Assembly: GCA_018398765.1 (NCBI GenBank)
Contig: JAHBMJ010004232.1
Location: 1-54,948, forward strand
Origin: Chromera velia
Taxonomy: Eukaryota; Sar; Chromeraceae
DNA: 54,948 nt
Direction: 5' to 3'
Under the pieces are notes generated by a model. That model did no database searches. It was not told the origin of the DNA and saw only the letters and a program-made list of their open reading frames with translations. A program made the position numbers and the translations under genes. Numbering within the stretch: the first letter of the stretch is position 1; the number at the start of each line of letters is the position of its first letter. Shown one piece after another: positions 1 to 11,700 of this stretch.

Positions 1-8
1 CCCCCCCT

Positions 9-62
<54 letters not shown>
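1..62. repeat. CT/GT compound microsatellite
   Basis: A short C run is followed by about 12 CT units and then about 15 GT units at the very start of the window. The same CT-then-GT arrangement recurs inside introns of plus-strand genes further on, so this may be the end of an intron lying upstream of the first gene. Confidence 0.9.
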
Positions 63-66
<4 letters not shown>

Positions 67-326
67 TGTAGTGTGTGTTCTTCTCGGCGGGCGACAGGGA
101 GAGAGTAAGGATCTTCATCCGTTTATCTCTTTCGACATTTCCCACGCAACGCACCTGCACCCAAACCGTGTCTCACCCATTCCCCCTTGCACACTCAAAT
201 CAGACCTTGCACATCGCTGACTTACCCCCCCTCTCTCCCGCCCGTTGTCTGCAGAGTGCCGAGTTGGGTCTCTCCACGATCCCTGCAGTCAAAACGGATC
301 GGAAGAAAGCAGGGAAGGGCATTCAA

Positions 327-1394
327 ATGGAGGACACAACGGAAGAGGAACCCCCCCCCGGACCTGCCGACAGAGTCGGGCGTCCCTTTCCCTTCGTGTC
401 TCTGCGAGCCGAAGCATGCGACGCCGATGTTCTCTTTTTTCTCTCCGAGTGCCTCCGTGGCCTGGGAACACTGAGGCCAACCTCATGGAGCACTTTGTCC
501 GGGGAGCCTGCCGTGTGGGAGCTCAGCTGGACGGGCCCCCGACAGGTGCTGCCTCTGTTGGCAGTACTGCAAAACCGGGATGACGGTTTTCTTCTCGGTA
601 CGACGAGGCTGACCGAATTCACATCCCTGGTCGGCCTTGCGTTTCCTTCCTTTGCCCCTGAGATCCTGTCCGTTCCGTTTGGGGGACGGGCAGCAGGGGT
701 GATACAGAGAGGCGGAGAAACAACAGGGGTGGCAGATAGTCGAGGCACGTCTCCGTCGTTGTGTGAAAACTTCCGCGCCCATTGCCATGGCCTTGGGGAG
801 ACGGCACATCTTGCGGGTCGGATTGCTTTGGGTGGAAAGTTTCTGTGCCGATCTGTGGAACTGGTCTATGGAACTAGAGGTCCTTTCTACGTTTGGCGGT
901 TTGACTTTCTTTTGTCTCTTCCTTCCGGGCAGCAGGCTGGAGAAGCTGCAGATAGTGGGGGGATGAGGGATGAGCAGTCCGAGAATGAGAAGCCTCAAGC
1001 AGCTGTAGAGGGAACCGTGGGTGTAGACAAAGAAGGAGAGGGAACGGCAGGAAGCAAGGGAAGAAGGAGAAGGGAAGCGCAACACAGAGGGGGGCGGAAC
1101 CAGAAAGCAAAAGAGCTGAGTGTAAATCAGAAGGGAGAAACCGCCTTGGAGACTGAGAATGCGGCTGGAGATCGGTCTGGGAGCCCTGCAGGAGAGAAAA
1201 CGGGGAAAGAGACACAGGATCCCCCGCACGATGCAATGGCTGATGCAGTCTCTCTTTTGTCACCTGAACGGAGGTCAGACAGTCTTCACGGATGCTTCCT
1301 TTGTAGATTCAAAGCATTCGGCGTACAGATTCCGAACACGTGTTCAAACAAACTTTTGAAAGCAAGAAACGTGGATCTCTCTTTCTGGCTCTGA
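327..1394 (+). CDS. Uncharacterised protein; exon structure unresolved
   Basis: A long open frame has its first convincing ATG at 327, giving an acidic, Pro-rich start (MEDTTEEEPPPG), then about 200 mixed hydrophobic residues, then a Lys/Glu/Gly-rich low-complexity stretch from about residue 210. The frame is open upstream of 327, and a possible 3' splice site (CTGCAG) lies near 254, so it could also be an internal exon. A possible 5' splice site (GGAG before GTCAGA) near 1272 would splice it onward to exons in 1785-4112. I recognise no domain. Nothing overlaps it on the other strand that looks more like a gene. The product is unknown, and only the existence of coding sequence here is moderately supported. 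Confidence 0.45.
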   Translation: MEDTTEEEPPPGPADRVGRPFPFVSLRAEACDADVLFFLSECLRGLGTLRPTSWSTLSGEPAVWELSWTGPRQVLPLLAVLQNRDDGFLLGTTRLTEFTSLVGLAFPSFAPEILSVPFGGRAAGVIQRGGETTGVADSRGTSPSLCENFRAHCHGLGETAHLAGRIALGGKFLCRSVELVYGTRGPFYVWRFDFLLSLPSGQQAGEAADSGGMRDEQSENEKPQAAVEGTVGVDKEGEGTAGSKGRRRREAQHRGGRNQKAKELSVNQKGETALETENAAGDRSGSPAGEKTGKETQDPPHDAMADAVSLLSPERRSDSLHGCFLCRFKAFGVQIPNTCSNKLLKARNVDLSFWL

Positions 1395-1784
1395 TCAAGT
1401 GTCCGAATCAAAACTGTCTCTGTTCAGGCGCGCCGATCGTTCTTTGCGCTTTTTCAGACAATAGGAAGGAAGCCCTTTTCCCTCCCTTGTTCTGGTTGTT
1501 GTCGTGAATCCTCATTTCGCTTGACTGGAGAGAGCCCCAGAGTTTCTTTCTGCTTTCCCCCTTGGGCTTTTTTCTTTGATTTATCGTCGTTTCTTTTCAG
1601 CAACCATTTCTCACTTGCGCAACCAACGAAGGCGGAGTGTTGACACACAGACTGTGCGCGTTTCTTTTCTTTGCGTGCGGTATGAAATGTATCGATAGAA
1701 CCAACCCATCGCTTGTGCCGAATTAATAAATAAAGAAGTGATTGAAGGATGCGTACGTGCATACGCGTTTTTTATTCGTAGGTT

Positions 1785-4112
1785 TTGCACGTCGTTCTGT
1801 TATTGTCTGGATTTTCCACCTGTGGGTATCTCGAGGAGGCGACAACACAGGTGGCTGAGAATTTGCATGAAAGATCTCTGCCTGGTCAGTCTGTCCGTAG
1901 CTCCAGCGGTTTTCCTGTCGCCTTTGCTCTGTAAGTATGCTGGTGAGTGCGGAGGGAAAATGCTGAGCTTTCCTTTAGAAGAGGGGCCAGAAAACAACAT
2001 TTCTCTCGTGTGCGTATGCAAAAGTCGTCGGGATAGCCGTGTCTGAAGTCGGGATTCGTTCCTGAATAGAAGGCGATCTCTGATCAATGGATTTCCCTCC
2101 AGGCAACGGAAAGGGTGTGTGTCTACCTCTCTGTCGTTTTGTTTGTCTGCCTCCAGGCAAAGGAAGGGGTGTGTGTCTACCTCTCTGTCGTTTTGTTTGT
2201 CTGTCTCTGCGATTTGTTTGAATGCAGCATTGCAGATGGACAGGGACTCTTTCCTCCATTCGCTCTGGGGAGTCCTTCTTGCAGTTTCTCGACGTACGTC
2301 GCCCCCTTCCCCCGCCTTCTTTTTCACTCTTGCTTTCATTTCTTTGTTTCCGTTTGCAATTGTCCAAGCTATGATATGGACTCCATCGATCACCCCGACC
2401 TCTGCGTGGAAGCATCAGACCCGAAAGAAACTTTCGGGTGTGAGGAGAGGCACGAGTCATCCGCCATGAGGTGTGCCGTTCCCCTGTATGTGTCTGTCTG
2501 CCTGTCTGTCTGTCTGACTGTCTCTCACCAATGACGGATCTGATCTGCAGACGATGTATCGTCACCTTTCTTTGGTCCTCACCATCATTCTATCATTCTA
2601 ATCCTTTCCTTTTTGGTGTTTATTTCGGAGACCTGCTGGCGGGCCTGCATGGATGGATGGTGTGATGATCTGTCTGCAGACGAGAGGCATAGGGGACCTC
2701 TCACCGGCTGCAGAGCCAGAATCGGCCTTTCGGGACCCTAGAGGAGAACAAGCTGTTTCTTTATTGACGCCCAAATCAGTATCTCGAGGCTCGCAATTCG
2801 CTTTTGTGGATGTCCGAAAGACGAGAAAACAGCGAGCGTTGGTCGGAAGTGGTTCCTTCATTGACCTGTTTGTTGAGGTTCATTTTGTATTCCGTGCAGT
2901 TACGTATATAAAAATCTGGTTTCTGTCAAATGTTTTTTCTTTCTCGGGCTTCCTCTTCTTCTTGCCACTGCTTATTTTGCTGCTTCAGCCTGTAGCGCGC
3001 CCCCACCCTCCCCTCTCTCCCTCTTTCTTCCTTCCTTTCTTTCTTTCTTTCTTTCTTTCTTTTTTCTTTGTTTGCTTCTCCCTCTCAGTCCCTCTGATCA
3101 TCCGCTTCAACACATCTAATTGCTATTGCACTAGTGCGTGCTTTCTGTGTTCGTTGCTTTTTGGTACGCCCAGAGAGAAGAACTCGGCCATGTCCTCATT
3201 CCCACCTTCATGCCTGCCTACTCATCTACTCGCTTTATCCTTGCCTCCTTCCCGTCTTCCCGGCTTGCTGTTTTCATTCATTCATGCAGACACCTGGCAT
3301 CTGCCGCCATGCGGACTCATCTTCCTCACAGAAACAGACGCAGACCGGTGAACATCTTTCGGGTCAAGCCTCCGCGTCCGGAGTGGCGCCGCCGACCCGT
3401 AACGTCCGAGGACAGACTGAGGTTCAATCGTGGAAGGGGGAGATTCAGTGCCCCTTTGGATCTGCCAAGCGACTGGCTGAAGAGGGTCCCGCCACTCGAC
3501 ACACTCCGACGCAGCGCTGCATACCGGTACCTGGACTCCCGAAAGGGAAGCATGCGGTCTCTGGCTGTGCCTACGAGGGTTTCGAACAAAGGGCAGGAGT
3601 GGGAGCAGAAGAGGTGGGCGTCCTTCGTTGCGTCTCACTGTTTGTCGTTTGGGTCTCATTGGAAGTTCTGTTTGAGAAAATGGAACCACGCGACACGAAA
3701 AGCACTGCAGAGACGAGGCAGGGAAGATAGCGGCATGCGTGAGGAAGAGGGAGGGAGGGAGGGGGGTGATCCCGGACAGGACACTCGTGTGGCGTGCGTC
3801 ACTTTTTCATACCCAGACCGCTCAATCGGCAGTCTGCCTGCTCAAGCGCTGCGTAAGAGAACCGATTCCATCAGTCCAGCCGTACCAGGAGCCGTGGCAA
3901 AGGACGGTGCTCGAGGCGAGACAAACGTAAACAGTACTGGTCAGCAAGAATCAGAAAGCGATGCCCTCCAGCTGAAAAGAGGAAAAGCAGAACAAAAGAA
4001 AAAGAAACGCCCCCAGCTTGTGGGGCCGTCAAAAAGAATAGAAGATATTCTGGTAAGAAGAGCAAAAACATTTGTACAGAGACACAACCAGACAAGAACT
4101 GAAGAATGGTAA
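1785..4112 (+). CDS. Uncharacterised multi-exon gene, Arg-rich C-terminus
   Basis: Several exon-like blocks are separated by pyrimidine-rich stretches. They lie at about 1785-1930 (between a TTCGTAG acceptor and a GTAAGT donor), about 2229-2293, about 2371-2440 and about 2680-2850, ending in a large open block from about 3291 to the TAA ending at 4112. The last block begins with a basic segment (about residues MRTHLPHRNRRRP onward) and ends with a Lys-rich stretch (KKKKRPQ). Phases of the first four blocks can be made compatible, but the junction to the last block is not settled. It may be the 3' part of the gene that starts at 327. I recognise no family. A nucleic-acid-binding role is possible from the basic composition but is not shown. 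Confidence 0.35.
2096..2203. repeat. 54-bp tandem duplication
   Basis: Two copies of a 54-bp unit lie at 2096-2149 and 2150-2203, each starting CCTCCAGGCAA and ending GTTTTGTTTGTCTG, with very few differences. Each copy contains a CCTCCAG sequence that resembles a 3' splice site, so the duplication offers two equivalent acceptors in what appears to be intron sequence. Confidence 0.9.
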
Positions 4113-5007
4113 ATGATGGTTTTACAGATATAGAATGAGCGCGTACACTGCCAGTGGGCCGTGCACTCCATTAAAAGAAAAAAGAAAAAAAAGTTCAGAT
4201 TTTTTAAAAGTCTAACAAACACCATGCAACTCTTTTTTCTGCAACACCTTTTGCAACACTTCTGTAAAAGTTGAACAAAAGTTGTTTGTTTTGGGACTTA
4301 TTATGATGAATCAATAAAAAAAAGAATATATAAAAAAAAGTTTTTCTGATCTTTCATTTTTTTTATGTACTATAGCGCAGGTAACGCTTAACTAGCTGAC
4401 TTTGAATTACTTAAAGTAAATTATTTTTTTTAAGTAATTTAAGGTACAGTAAAGTAAAAAATATAGTGTAGTGGTAGGGTAACTTACTAGAAGTTTTTAG
4501 CCTATAAGGTTATAACTTTGGAGTAATTAACATCGGATAAACCCGTAATTTTATCCTTAATTTATGGTATGTATCGAGTTTTAAAAATATTTGGAATTAG
4601 AGTTTAAGAGTTTCTAGAAGAGTTTCAATAAAAATTAACCTGAATTTTTAGGGAGCTTCAGCTTCACTATAATTTTGAGCGCTAGTTTGAGCGTCTTACT
4701 TTTGATATTTTTTAGAGTTAAACATGCTTTAGCCTAACTAGTAACCACTCAGGGTCTAGCTTAGGGTATAACATTATTACGAACGTACAGTAACATAGAA
4801 CAAAAGTTAGGGTAATATTTTCTAGAATATTTTACCCTAGCTAAGTGTTACTCTACTGATCCGGTATGCAGGACGTCTATACTAGGACGTCTAGCAGGAT
4901 GTATGACATCTTTAAACGTCCGAGTCGTACATCTGCAGGAGTAACGTCTCATGCCTCAAAATGCATGCAGTCGTATGTTAACATATTTTTTCCTTTCATT
5001 AAGTTCT
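4113..5007. other. AT-rich intergenic spacer
   Basis: This stretch between convergent genes (the plus-strand gene ending at 4112 and the minus-strand WD40 gene ending at 5008) is strongly AT-rich, with many short T and A runs and no long open frame. It presumably holds both 3' untranslated regions. No RNA gene or repeat structure was recognised. Confidence 0.7.
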
Positions 5008-6198
5008 TCATAGATCACTGAAGAAGTTTTGCTGCCGAAATGCGGCACTATTTGCTTGCCTTCCACCTCGTGGCATTGCCGCTGCTGCTGCAGCAGAAGA
5101 AGACGAAGAAGAAGAGGCGGCTGCCGCCGCAGCAGCCTCACTCGGAAGAAGCCCTCCATCCCCCGTCAGTCCCCCGTGTTCGTCATCTGCAGAACCGAGG
5201 GCCAGGGCGGCCATTCTGTAGGCAGGGGCGGTGGGCCAAAATTTGATCAGCTGATCATGAGAGCACGACGCCAGAAGTTGGCCCGAAGCGTCGAGGGCCA
5301 TTTTCTCAATTGGGAAAGAGTCCTGTCCCTCCACTAACACTCCCCCCTCTTCTCCCTCACTGCTGTGCTCTCCCAGAATTCCGACAATCATGTTTGGAAA
5401 AAAGTTTACAATTCGAATCACACCGTCACTTGATCCTGTTGCTGCAGTCATTTCATTCAGCTTCACCATGGCGTCTACTGAAGACGGATGACCGACCAGC
5501 CGATCACTCACATCTCCAAAATCGCCCCACGAGAAGATCCCCAAAACCCCCAACTGTGTCCCACACACCACCTTCTGTCCGTCATGCATGAGCAAACAAG
5601 ACAAAAATTCGTCTTCCTGAGGATCGGACATTGCAACCAAGTCGCCCTTCGCGCGGAGATCATACACTGCCAGCGTGCCGTCTCCGCTGGTGACCACCAG
5701 GCTTTTTTTGTCGTTTGCTATTTGCATGTCTGAGATGAAGTCGTCATTCTCATTTATCTGAAAAACCGACTTCGGCTGTCTCACATCCCACAGTTTGATC
5801 TGCCCCTCATCGTCACCCGCAGCAAAGGTGTGCTCATCAAGAACAAGCAGAGAGTTCACCCCTGCGCTGTGGAGCTTTGACTTCCAAACCTTTGCACCCG
5901 CCCTGTCTACAACCATACAAAACCGGTCCGCACTCCCAGAGATCAGATGATCTCCAGAGGGAAAGAACCGGAGCGTCCTGCACGACTCCTCATGATTCTG
6001 CAAAGTCGCAATGAGGTCATTGCCGCCTTCCTGAGCATCAAACTGGTGAAATTCTACGACACCCGTGATGATGGATGCAGCTATGACGGGCTCCGATGGA
6101 TGAAATTGAATGTCAAAGACGTGCTCTGAACAGAAAATGTCGTCAAATTCAGTCGCAAGACCGGTCTCGGGATCTACGTCAAGACCCTCCGTCTCCAT
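5008..6198 (-). CDS. WDR55: WDR55/Jip5-like WD40 repeat protein
   Basis: This intronless gene encodes 396 residues, close to the size of human WDR55. Seven WD40-like blades can be followed at about residues 29-55, 72-98, 107-140, 154-182, 198-225, 243-270 and 299-323, the clearest ending in IKLWDVRQ. The N-terminal block (FDIQFHPSEPVIAAS, then GVVEFHQF) and the C-terminal NFFSDL are typical of the WDR55/Jip5 group as I recall it. Members of this group are nucleolar and act in rRNA production and 60S subunit biogenesis; that role is inferred here. A tail of alternating poly-Ala and poly-Ser (about residues 353-375), encoded by a GCA/AGC-type triplet repeat, precedes the end. Translation starts at METEG, just inside the divergent promoter shared with the NOC3-like gene. 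Confidence 0.85.
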   Translation of the reverse strand: METEGLDVDPETGLATEFDDIFCSEHVFDIQFHPSEPVIAASIITGVVEFHQFDAQEGGNDLIATLQNHEESCRTLRFFPSGDHLISGSADRFCMVVDRAGAKVWKSKLHSAGVNSLLVLDEHTFAAGDDEGQIKLWDVRQPKSVFQINENDDFISDMQIANDKKSLVVTSGDGTLAVYDLRAKGDLVAMSDPQEDEFLSCLLMHDGQKVVCGTQLGVLGIFSWGDFGDVSDRLVGHPSSVDAMVKLNEMTAATGSSDGVIRIVNFFPNMIVGILGEHSSEGEEGGVLVEGQDSFPIEKMALDASGQLLASCSHDQLIKFWPTAPAYRMAALALGSADDEHGGLTGDGGLLPSEAAAAAAASSSSSSSAAAAAAMPRGGRQANSAAFRQQNFFSDL

Positions 6199-7256
6199 GG
6201 TGACCGCGCTTGGAAGGAACGATGCACAACTGGGGAAGGGGATGCGTCTGAACCTTTCGATCGTGCTTGCTTGGAGCGACTTCCTCGAGCAGCTACCACA
6301 AAGAAGCAGTTTGCAGGGGAGATTCTTTCATGCAGTCGATCAATCATCCGCGCCTAGCTATATAGCTTGAATCGCACAGCCGATTCTGTCCAAAAATCGG
6401 CTTGCGTGCCAAAGAGTGCACGGCATGCCGGGGCCCTGAATCCGAATACCTGCCGGGGCCCCTTCGTGGACGAGACGGCTCAGTGTGTGTGCTGTCTGTA
6501 AACTCTTGGATCTTCACACGTCTTCACACATTCTTCACACTGGTCAGTCGTGCGTGTCGAGAGTAGGGAGATGAGACTATACAGCTATCTGTCCATCTAT
6601 CGACCCCCTTTCGCAGATGGTCAGTCGTGCGTGTCGAGAGTAGGGAGATGAGACTATACAGCTATCTGTCCATCTATCGACCCCCTTTCGCGTCTGCAAC
6701 AGCACTGTGTGCATGTTTAGGTGCCACGGCCGATTTTTTTAGAATGTTCACCGTCTAATGCAAGTAGCGAGACGGGAATCCCGTGGCTCGTGACTGGTAC
6801 ATTCTTGCGGGATTTCTTATAATACAGCCGCACATATTTTGACCGCGAACCGCGTGCCACACCTCTCTCGATGCGGTGACAACAGCCCTGGTTCCAGCCT
6901 TCTCGGTTCCAGTTGCAGTCTCGGAGGAATCTGACTTTTTGAGTCGAAGGAAGCGAACAAGCAAAGGATATTTTTTTCAGAGCCTCTCTTTGCGTCGCAA
7001 GGGCTCGCTGATATTTTGCTTCTATTCGACCCTGAGTATCTGTGCTGGTCGACCATTCAGCAGCTCGGGGTTACCATTTTCTCTTATCCTACTTCCTGCG
7101 CTTGTTGATAGACTCCTCTTCTAGATTCCCCCACCCCAGCCGATCGAGTTGTTTGTTGTGTGTGGTGTCTCCCTGACGGGAGGAGATCAGGACGGGCGGG
7201 CGAGGGGGGCGATTTGAATTGATTGAATTCACATTAAAGGAGTTTTTTCCTTCGCA
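6199..7256. promoter_or_regulatory. Divergent promoter between WDR55-like and NOC3-like genes
   Basis: This 1,058-bp stretch separates two start codons that point away from each other. It has no supported open frame. It contains the perfect 74-bp tandem duplication described separately, a GCCGGGGCCC motif present twice (about 6428-6460), and a TATATAGC-like sequence near 6358 that could serve the minus-strand gene. A shared bidirectional promoter is inferred from geometry only. Confidence 0.6.
6541..6691. repeat. Perfect 74-bp direct tandem duplication
   Basis: Copies at 6541-6614 and 6618-6691 are identical as far as I can read them (beginning TGGTCAGTCGTGCG, ending CCCCCTTTCGC) and are separated by only AGA. 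The perfect identity implies a recent duplication or selection. It sits between two divergently transcribed ribosome-biogenesis genes. Confidence 0.95.
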
Positions 7257-8674
7257 ATGAAAAGAGGGAGAGGGGAGGACGGAGAGGGGAACCCGAGGGG
7301 AGGGAAGAGTTCACGGAAGGGCCCGAAAAAGGGAAAGGGCATGGACTCGGGTCAAAAAAAGTACTTGAGAAAGATTCATCAACGCAGCCGGGGGGGGGAC
7401 GAAGAAGAGTCTGACGGGGACTTACCCTCGTCTTCCTCTTCAGGGGGTGAGGGAGGAAAGGATGTGAAGTCTAGACAGAAGGAACAGAAGAAGAAAAAAC
7501 GAGAAAAGGAGAATTCCGTCTCGTCCTCTCCTTTTGACTCCATTTTGTCTAAGCTCGGAACTCTTGAGTCAAAGCGGCTGTTCATTGCCAAGACGGCCGA
7601 AAGCATTATGGCAGATCCTGAGAGGGAGTTGAAGAAGTTGGAAGTTTTCTTTGCTCTTTACGAACGAGACAGAAACGCAGTGTTGAACACAGAGAGTGTG
7701 GCCAAAAAGCAAATCCTCATTCGCAGTGTGGGCATATGCCTGCTCTCCATTGTTGCAGTCTTGAGAGATATTGTTCCAGGTTATCGAGTCAACACGAGTG
7801 CGGTTGAGGCAGCAGAGGGCCAAGCCGGGGGTGGAAAGGGGGGTCGTGGAATGAGCAAAGACGTTCTAAAGATGCACAAGCACGAGGGGGAGGTTCTCTC
7901 GTTCTACAAGCGGTTGGTTGACCTCTTGCGACGTGACGCCGGATCACTGCAGGGGGGGGGGAGAGAGATCCTTCGTCTTGTGTCTTCTGCCGCTTCTGTG
8001 CTCTTTAAGGCTTCTCCTCTTTTCAATGAAGCAGACAAGCTGGTGGACCTCCTTGTCGACCTCTCGGGCATCCCGGTTGTCTCTGTGGCGTCACCCGCGG
8101 TGGACGCTCTAGCAACGGGTCTCCAGGAGGACGGTACATTGGAGGTTGCAGTGACTCTGAGTAAGGCGATAGGGAGACTTGCAAAGGAGCAGACAACAGC
8201 AGCGGGAGCGAAAGGGAAAGAGGGGGGCAAGGGAAAACGGCAGAAAGGAAAGGAGCAAGAGAAAGGTGAAGGAGTTGAGAGAGAGAAAAAGAGGTTGACT
8301 GCGGCATTGCTAGACACTATGGGAGCTCTTAATTTTAGGGCAAAGGAGGTGAGTCCGTTGCCGGGTCTGTCAGATCAGGATCTGAATTTGTGAGTGCGTA
8401 CATGAAGGATTCGGTTGTGCCGTCATCTCTTTGCATGTTAGCGAGAGGTTCGGATTTCGGATTTTGCTTTCTGCATAGCGGGAGAGGACATGGTGCGGAT
8501 GGATCAAGGATTCGGAATCTTCGTTTGTCTCCGTGCCCGCGTGCACGAACACGCGTGTTCTATACGTGCGTCGGGGGCGTCAAAGTGAGAACTTCTCTCT
8601 CTCTCTCTCTCTCTCTCTCCCTGTGTGTGTGTGTGTGTGTGTGTACGTATCCGTGTCTGTCTGTCTGTCCCTCC

Positions 8675-8729
<55 letters not shown>

Positions 8730-11700
8730 TGTGCGGACGTGTGAGAGTGCAGGTGGCAGCCCTGCGGGAAGAGAAAGCGCTGGCGGGTTTGGGGGAGGTT
8801 CACGCGGCTGTGCGTTCTGACCTTCTTCTTGGGTCGGTCGGTCGGTCTTGTGGGTTCATCTGGGCGGGGTGGAGGGTGATCCCTTCCCTCCCGTCTTTCC
8901 TTCCTTTCTTCCAAAGTGCGCGTACTGTTTTCCTCTTCCTCAGGAAGAAGGTGGTCCTGCGCGTTTCTCTTTCGTCTTAGTTCTCTCTCTTCGTTTGTGG
9001 GGCTCAGCTCTCATATAGGATCTTTACACAGGTCATCGCAGAGACTGTTCGGGCAAAGACCTGAACAAAGGTCCGGTCGGTTTTCCACTCAAAACTCCAA
9101 ATTGCTTGGCGGGTGTCTCTTCTCTTCTCTCACAGATCTCTTCACGTGGATGTCCAAAAACTGCGGAAGACTGAAGCGGCTGTCCTGAAAGAAATGCTGG
9201 TGGCTTATGTCAGGTCAGTGCACCTAGCTGTGCAGGTTGGGGGTTGAGAGAGTGTCGAATATTTTTAGCAAACATTTTGGAATGCTTTTTGACTCCGGTG
9301 TCTACCACAACCGAGTTTCATTTTGTTGCTGATTCACTTGTGCGGGGAAATGCATTTTCTTTCTTTTGTTCTCCCACCCCTTCCCCCCCCCCCNCTACAA
9401 CTCTTTAATTGTGTCTGTGTGCGTTTCCCTCGTCCCCCCTCTCTCCCCTCCTCACTCCCTTCCTCCGTCTGTCTTGCTGTTGTTGACTTTTGTTCAATGT
9501 CTGCATCGGTGAATGAATGATGTGAGCTGTCTGCTCGCAGAGTTCTGAGGGCGCCCCAGGTGTTTGACCGTGACACGCTGGCAGCAGCTCTCCGGGGCCT
9601 TTCAAAAGAAGCCAGCAGAGTCAACGTGGAACTTTTGCAGGTTGGTCGGTGGTCTCTCTCTCCATATCCCTTCTTTTCTGTCGCTTTCGAATAAATCAGC
9701 AGACAGGAACGAATTGAATGCCGAGGCAGAGAGGCAGTTTGTTTTTTCCAATGTCCTGAGGTGACTGTTCTTCTTTTCAACATGCAACGTCGGATGCCAT
9801 TTGTTCCTTTTTTTGCTTTCAACTGAACGAGGCACTCATGGAATGTGGTCTCCCTCTACGTCTCCCTCTCTTTGCGTCTGGGGCTCACAGTGTGTCTGTA
9901 GTTTCCCGCTATGCCTTTCATTCCCGTTCGTCACTCATCTCGATTGATGCTCCTATCACTTTGTTTCTCGATGAATTCTTTGTTGTCTTTCCGTCCGTTT
10001 TGCTCTCTTTGTTTCTTCCTTCCTTGATTGTGTTCTTGATTCCTTTTCGTCCTCCAAAGCCGGTTGGTTGGTTGGTTCCTTCGTGCGAATGAATATTCAA
10101 CTTGCGTTAGTTTATGGAAATTCTGCCTGCAGGAAATTCTTGGTGAGATCCGACGGCTCCTCTCTCCAGAGGCCGCACAGCCGCCCTTGGTGGTCCTGAT
10201 GGGCGTCTCTGCAACTTTGGGGCTTCTCTCTGGGGTTGGACGGGGAATACAAGTGAGCCCCCCATGCCCCCATGCACTCGTGAGCTGGAGAGCTAACTGC
10301 GGGGGATGGCTTTCTTTTCACTTGCACCTCCACCCCCTTCCTTTTCGTTTGAATGAATGCATGCATGGGTGGATCAGAACAGGAGAGAGGTAGAAAGAGG
10401 GGGAGTGAGATGTAGTCTGACTGTAATGGAGCCCGTAGGTTGCGTGCACGACTTGAGGATGAGTCAGAGTCGCGTGCAGAGAAAAGAAATGAGATGGTCG
10501 GTCTGCAGAGATTTTCTCGAGTTTTCTCTTGGCTCCATAATGGCATGAGATGTTGAGTTTGAATGCTGTTCGTTCTGTCGCACGGGGCTTTCACTTGTGT
10601 TCCTTCCTTCCTTCCTTCCTTCCTTCCTGCTGTCTTTGTCTCTTCAGATGGACGCTGGGTGGGTGTTGGATGCCTTCGGGAGGGCTTTGCGTTCGGGTCT
10701 TTCGTTTCTTTCCTCTTCTTCCCTCCATCGGGGGGGTACAGAGGGGGGGCAAGCGGGAGGCAAGGGGGGTGGAAAGGGGAAAGACGGACGAGTCGCACAG
10801 GAGGCCCTGGTCTCTTTTTTGCGCCTTGGAGACGGGTGTGATGAGTCTGTGAACGTTCGAGACGGGATCCATGTTCCTGATTTTTTCTTCAGTCCCTCAA
10901 AACGGGAGACTGTACAGAGTCCCGAAGGGGGGCACAGTCTCTCTCTGTGGTCTCCAGACGAAGCCTTCCACCTGTTTGCTGCAGACCTCAAGAACAGACC
11001 TTTGGTCGAGATGGAGGGAGAGAAGGAGGCGGACGCGGCGGAGTTGGAGGGAGAGGAAGGTGGTGGTAGTAGTGGTTTTTCGTTTTCTTTTTTCAGAGAG
11101 GAATTTGCCTCCCATGTGCTGAAGTGCATCGACCAGCTGTTCCTGTGTCCCCAGATCACTGGCAGCGGGCACTCGGGAGAGGGCATGACCGCTCTGCATA
11201 ACGTCGGTCTCCTCGCTCCACTGTCAGAACTCTGCAAAGCTCTGGCAGGGGCTGCGGTACTGGCAGACGCGGCGGTCGCTGCCGGTTTTTTCCGACAGGT
11301 AAAGTGAGAGTGAGGGATCGAGGGTGGACTTGCAGAGCGATGCGAGTTGCAGAGAGATCTTTTTCTTTTTTTTTACTTTCTGGGAACTTGGTTTGTATGA
11401 GAAAAAGGGACGGCAATTGATGAAGATGAAGTCTCCGTTACTTCAGTCCTTTCTTCTCCAGGGCAGCGTCTTTCTCTCTTCTTCTCCATCTCTCTTTCTT
11501 TGTTTGCCAGAAATTGATTGCATGCAATGAAAGAAAGTCTTTCTGATCGCGTTTTCTCATCAACCGCCCCGCTTGCAGCTCCTTGTCCTGGTTTTAAAGT
11601 TCGAGAGACTGAGGGGGCTCTTGGACGAGGATGGTGCACTTGTTTCAAGGTCAGCCACTCACTCGCTTGCTCAATTTAAGCATCAGGATTCGGACGGGCG

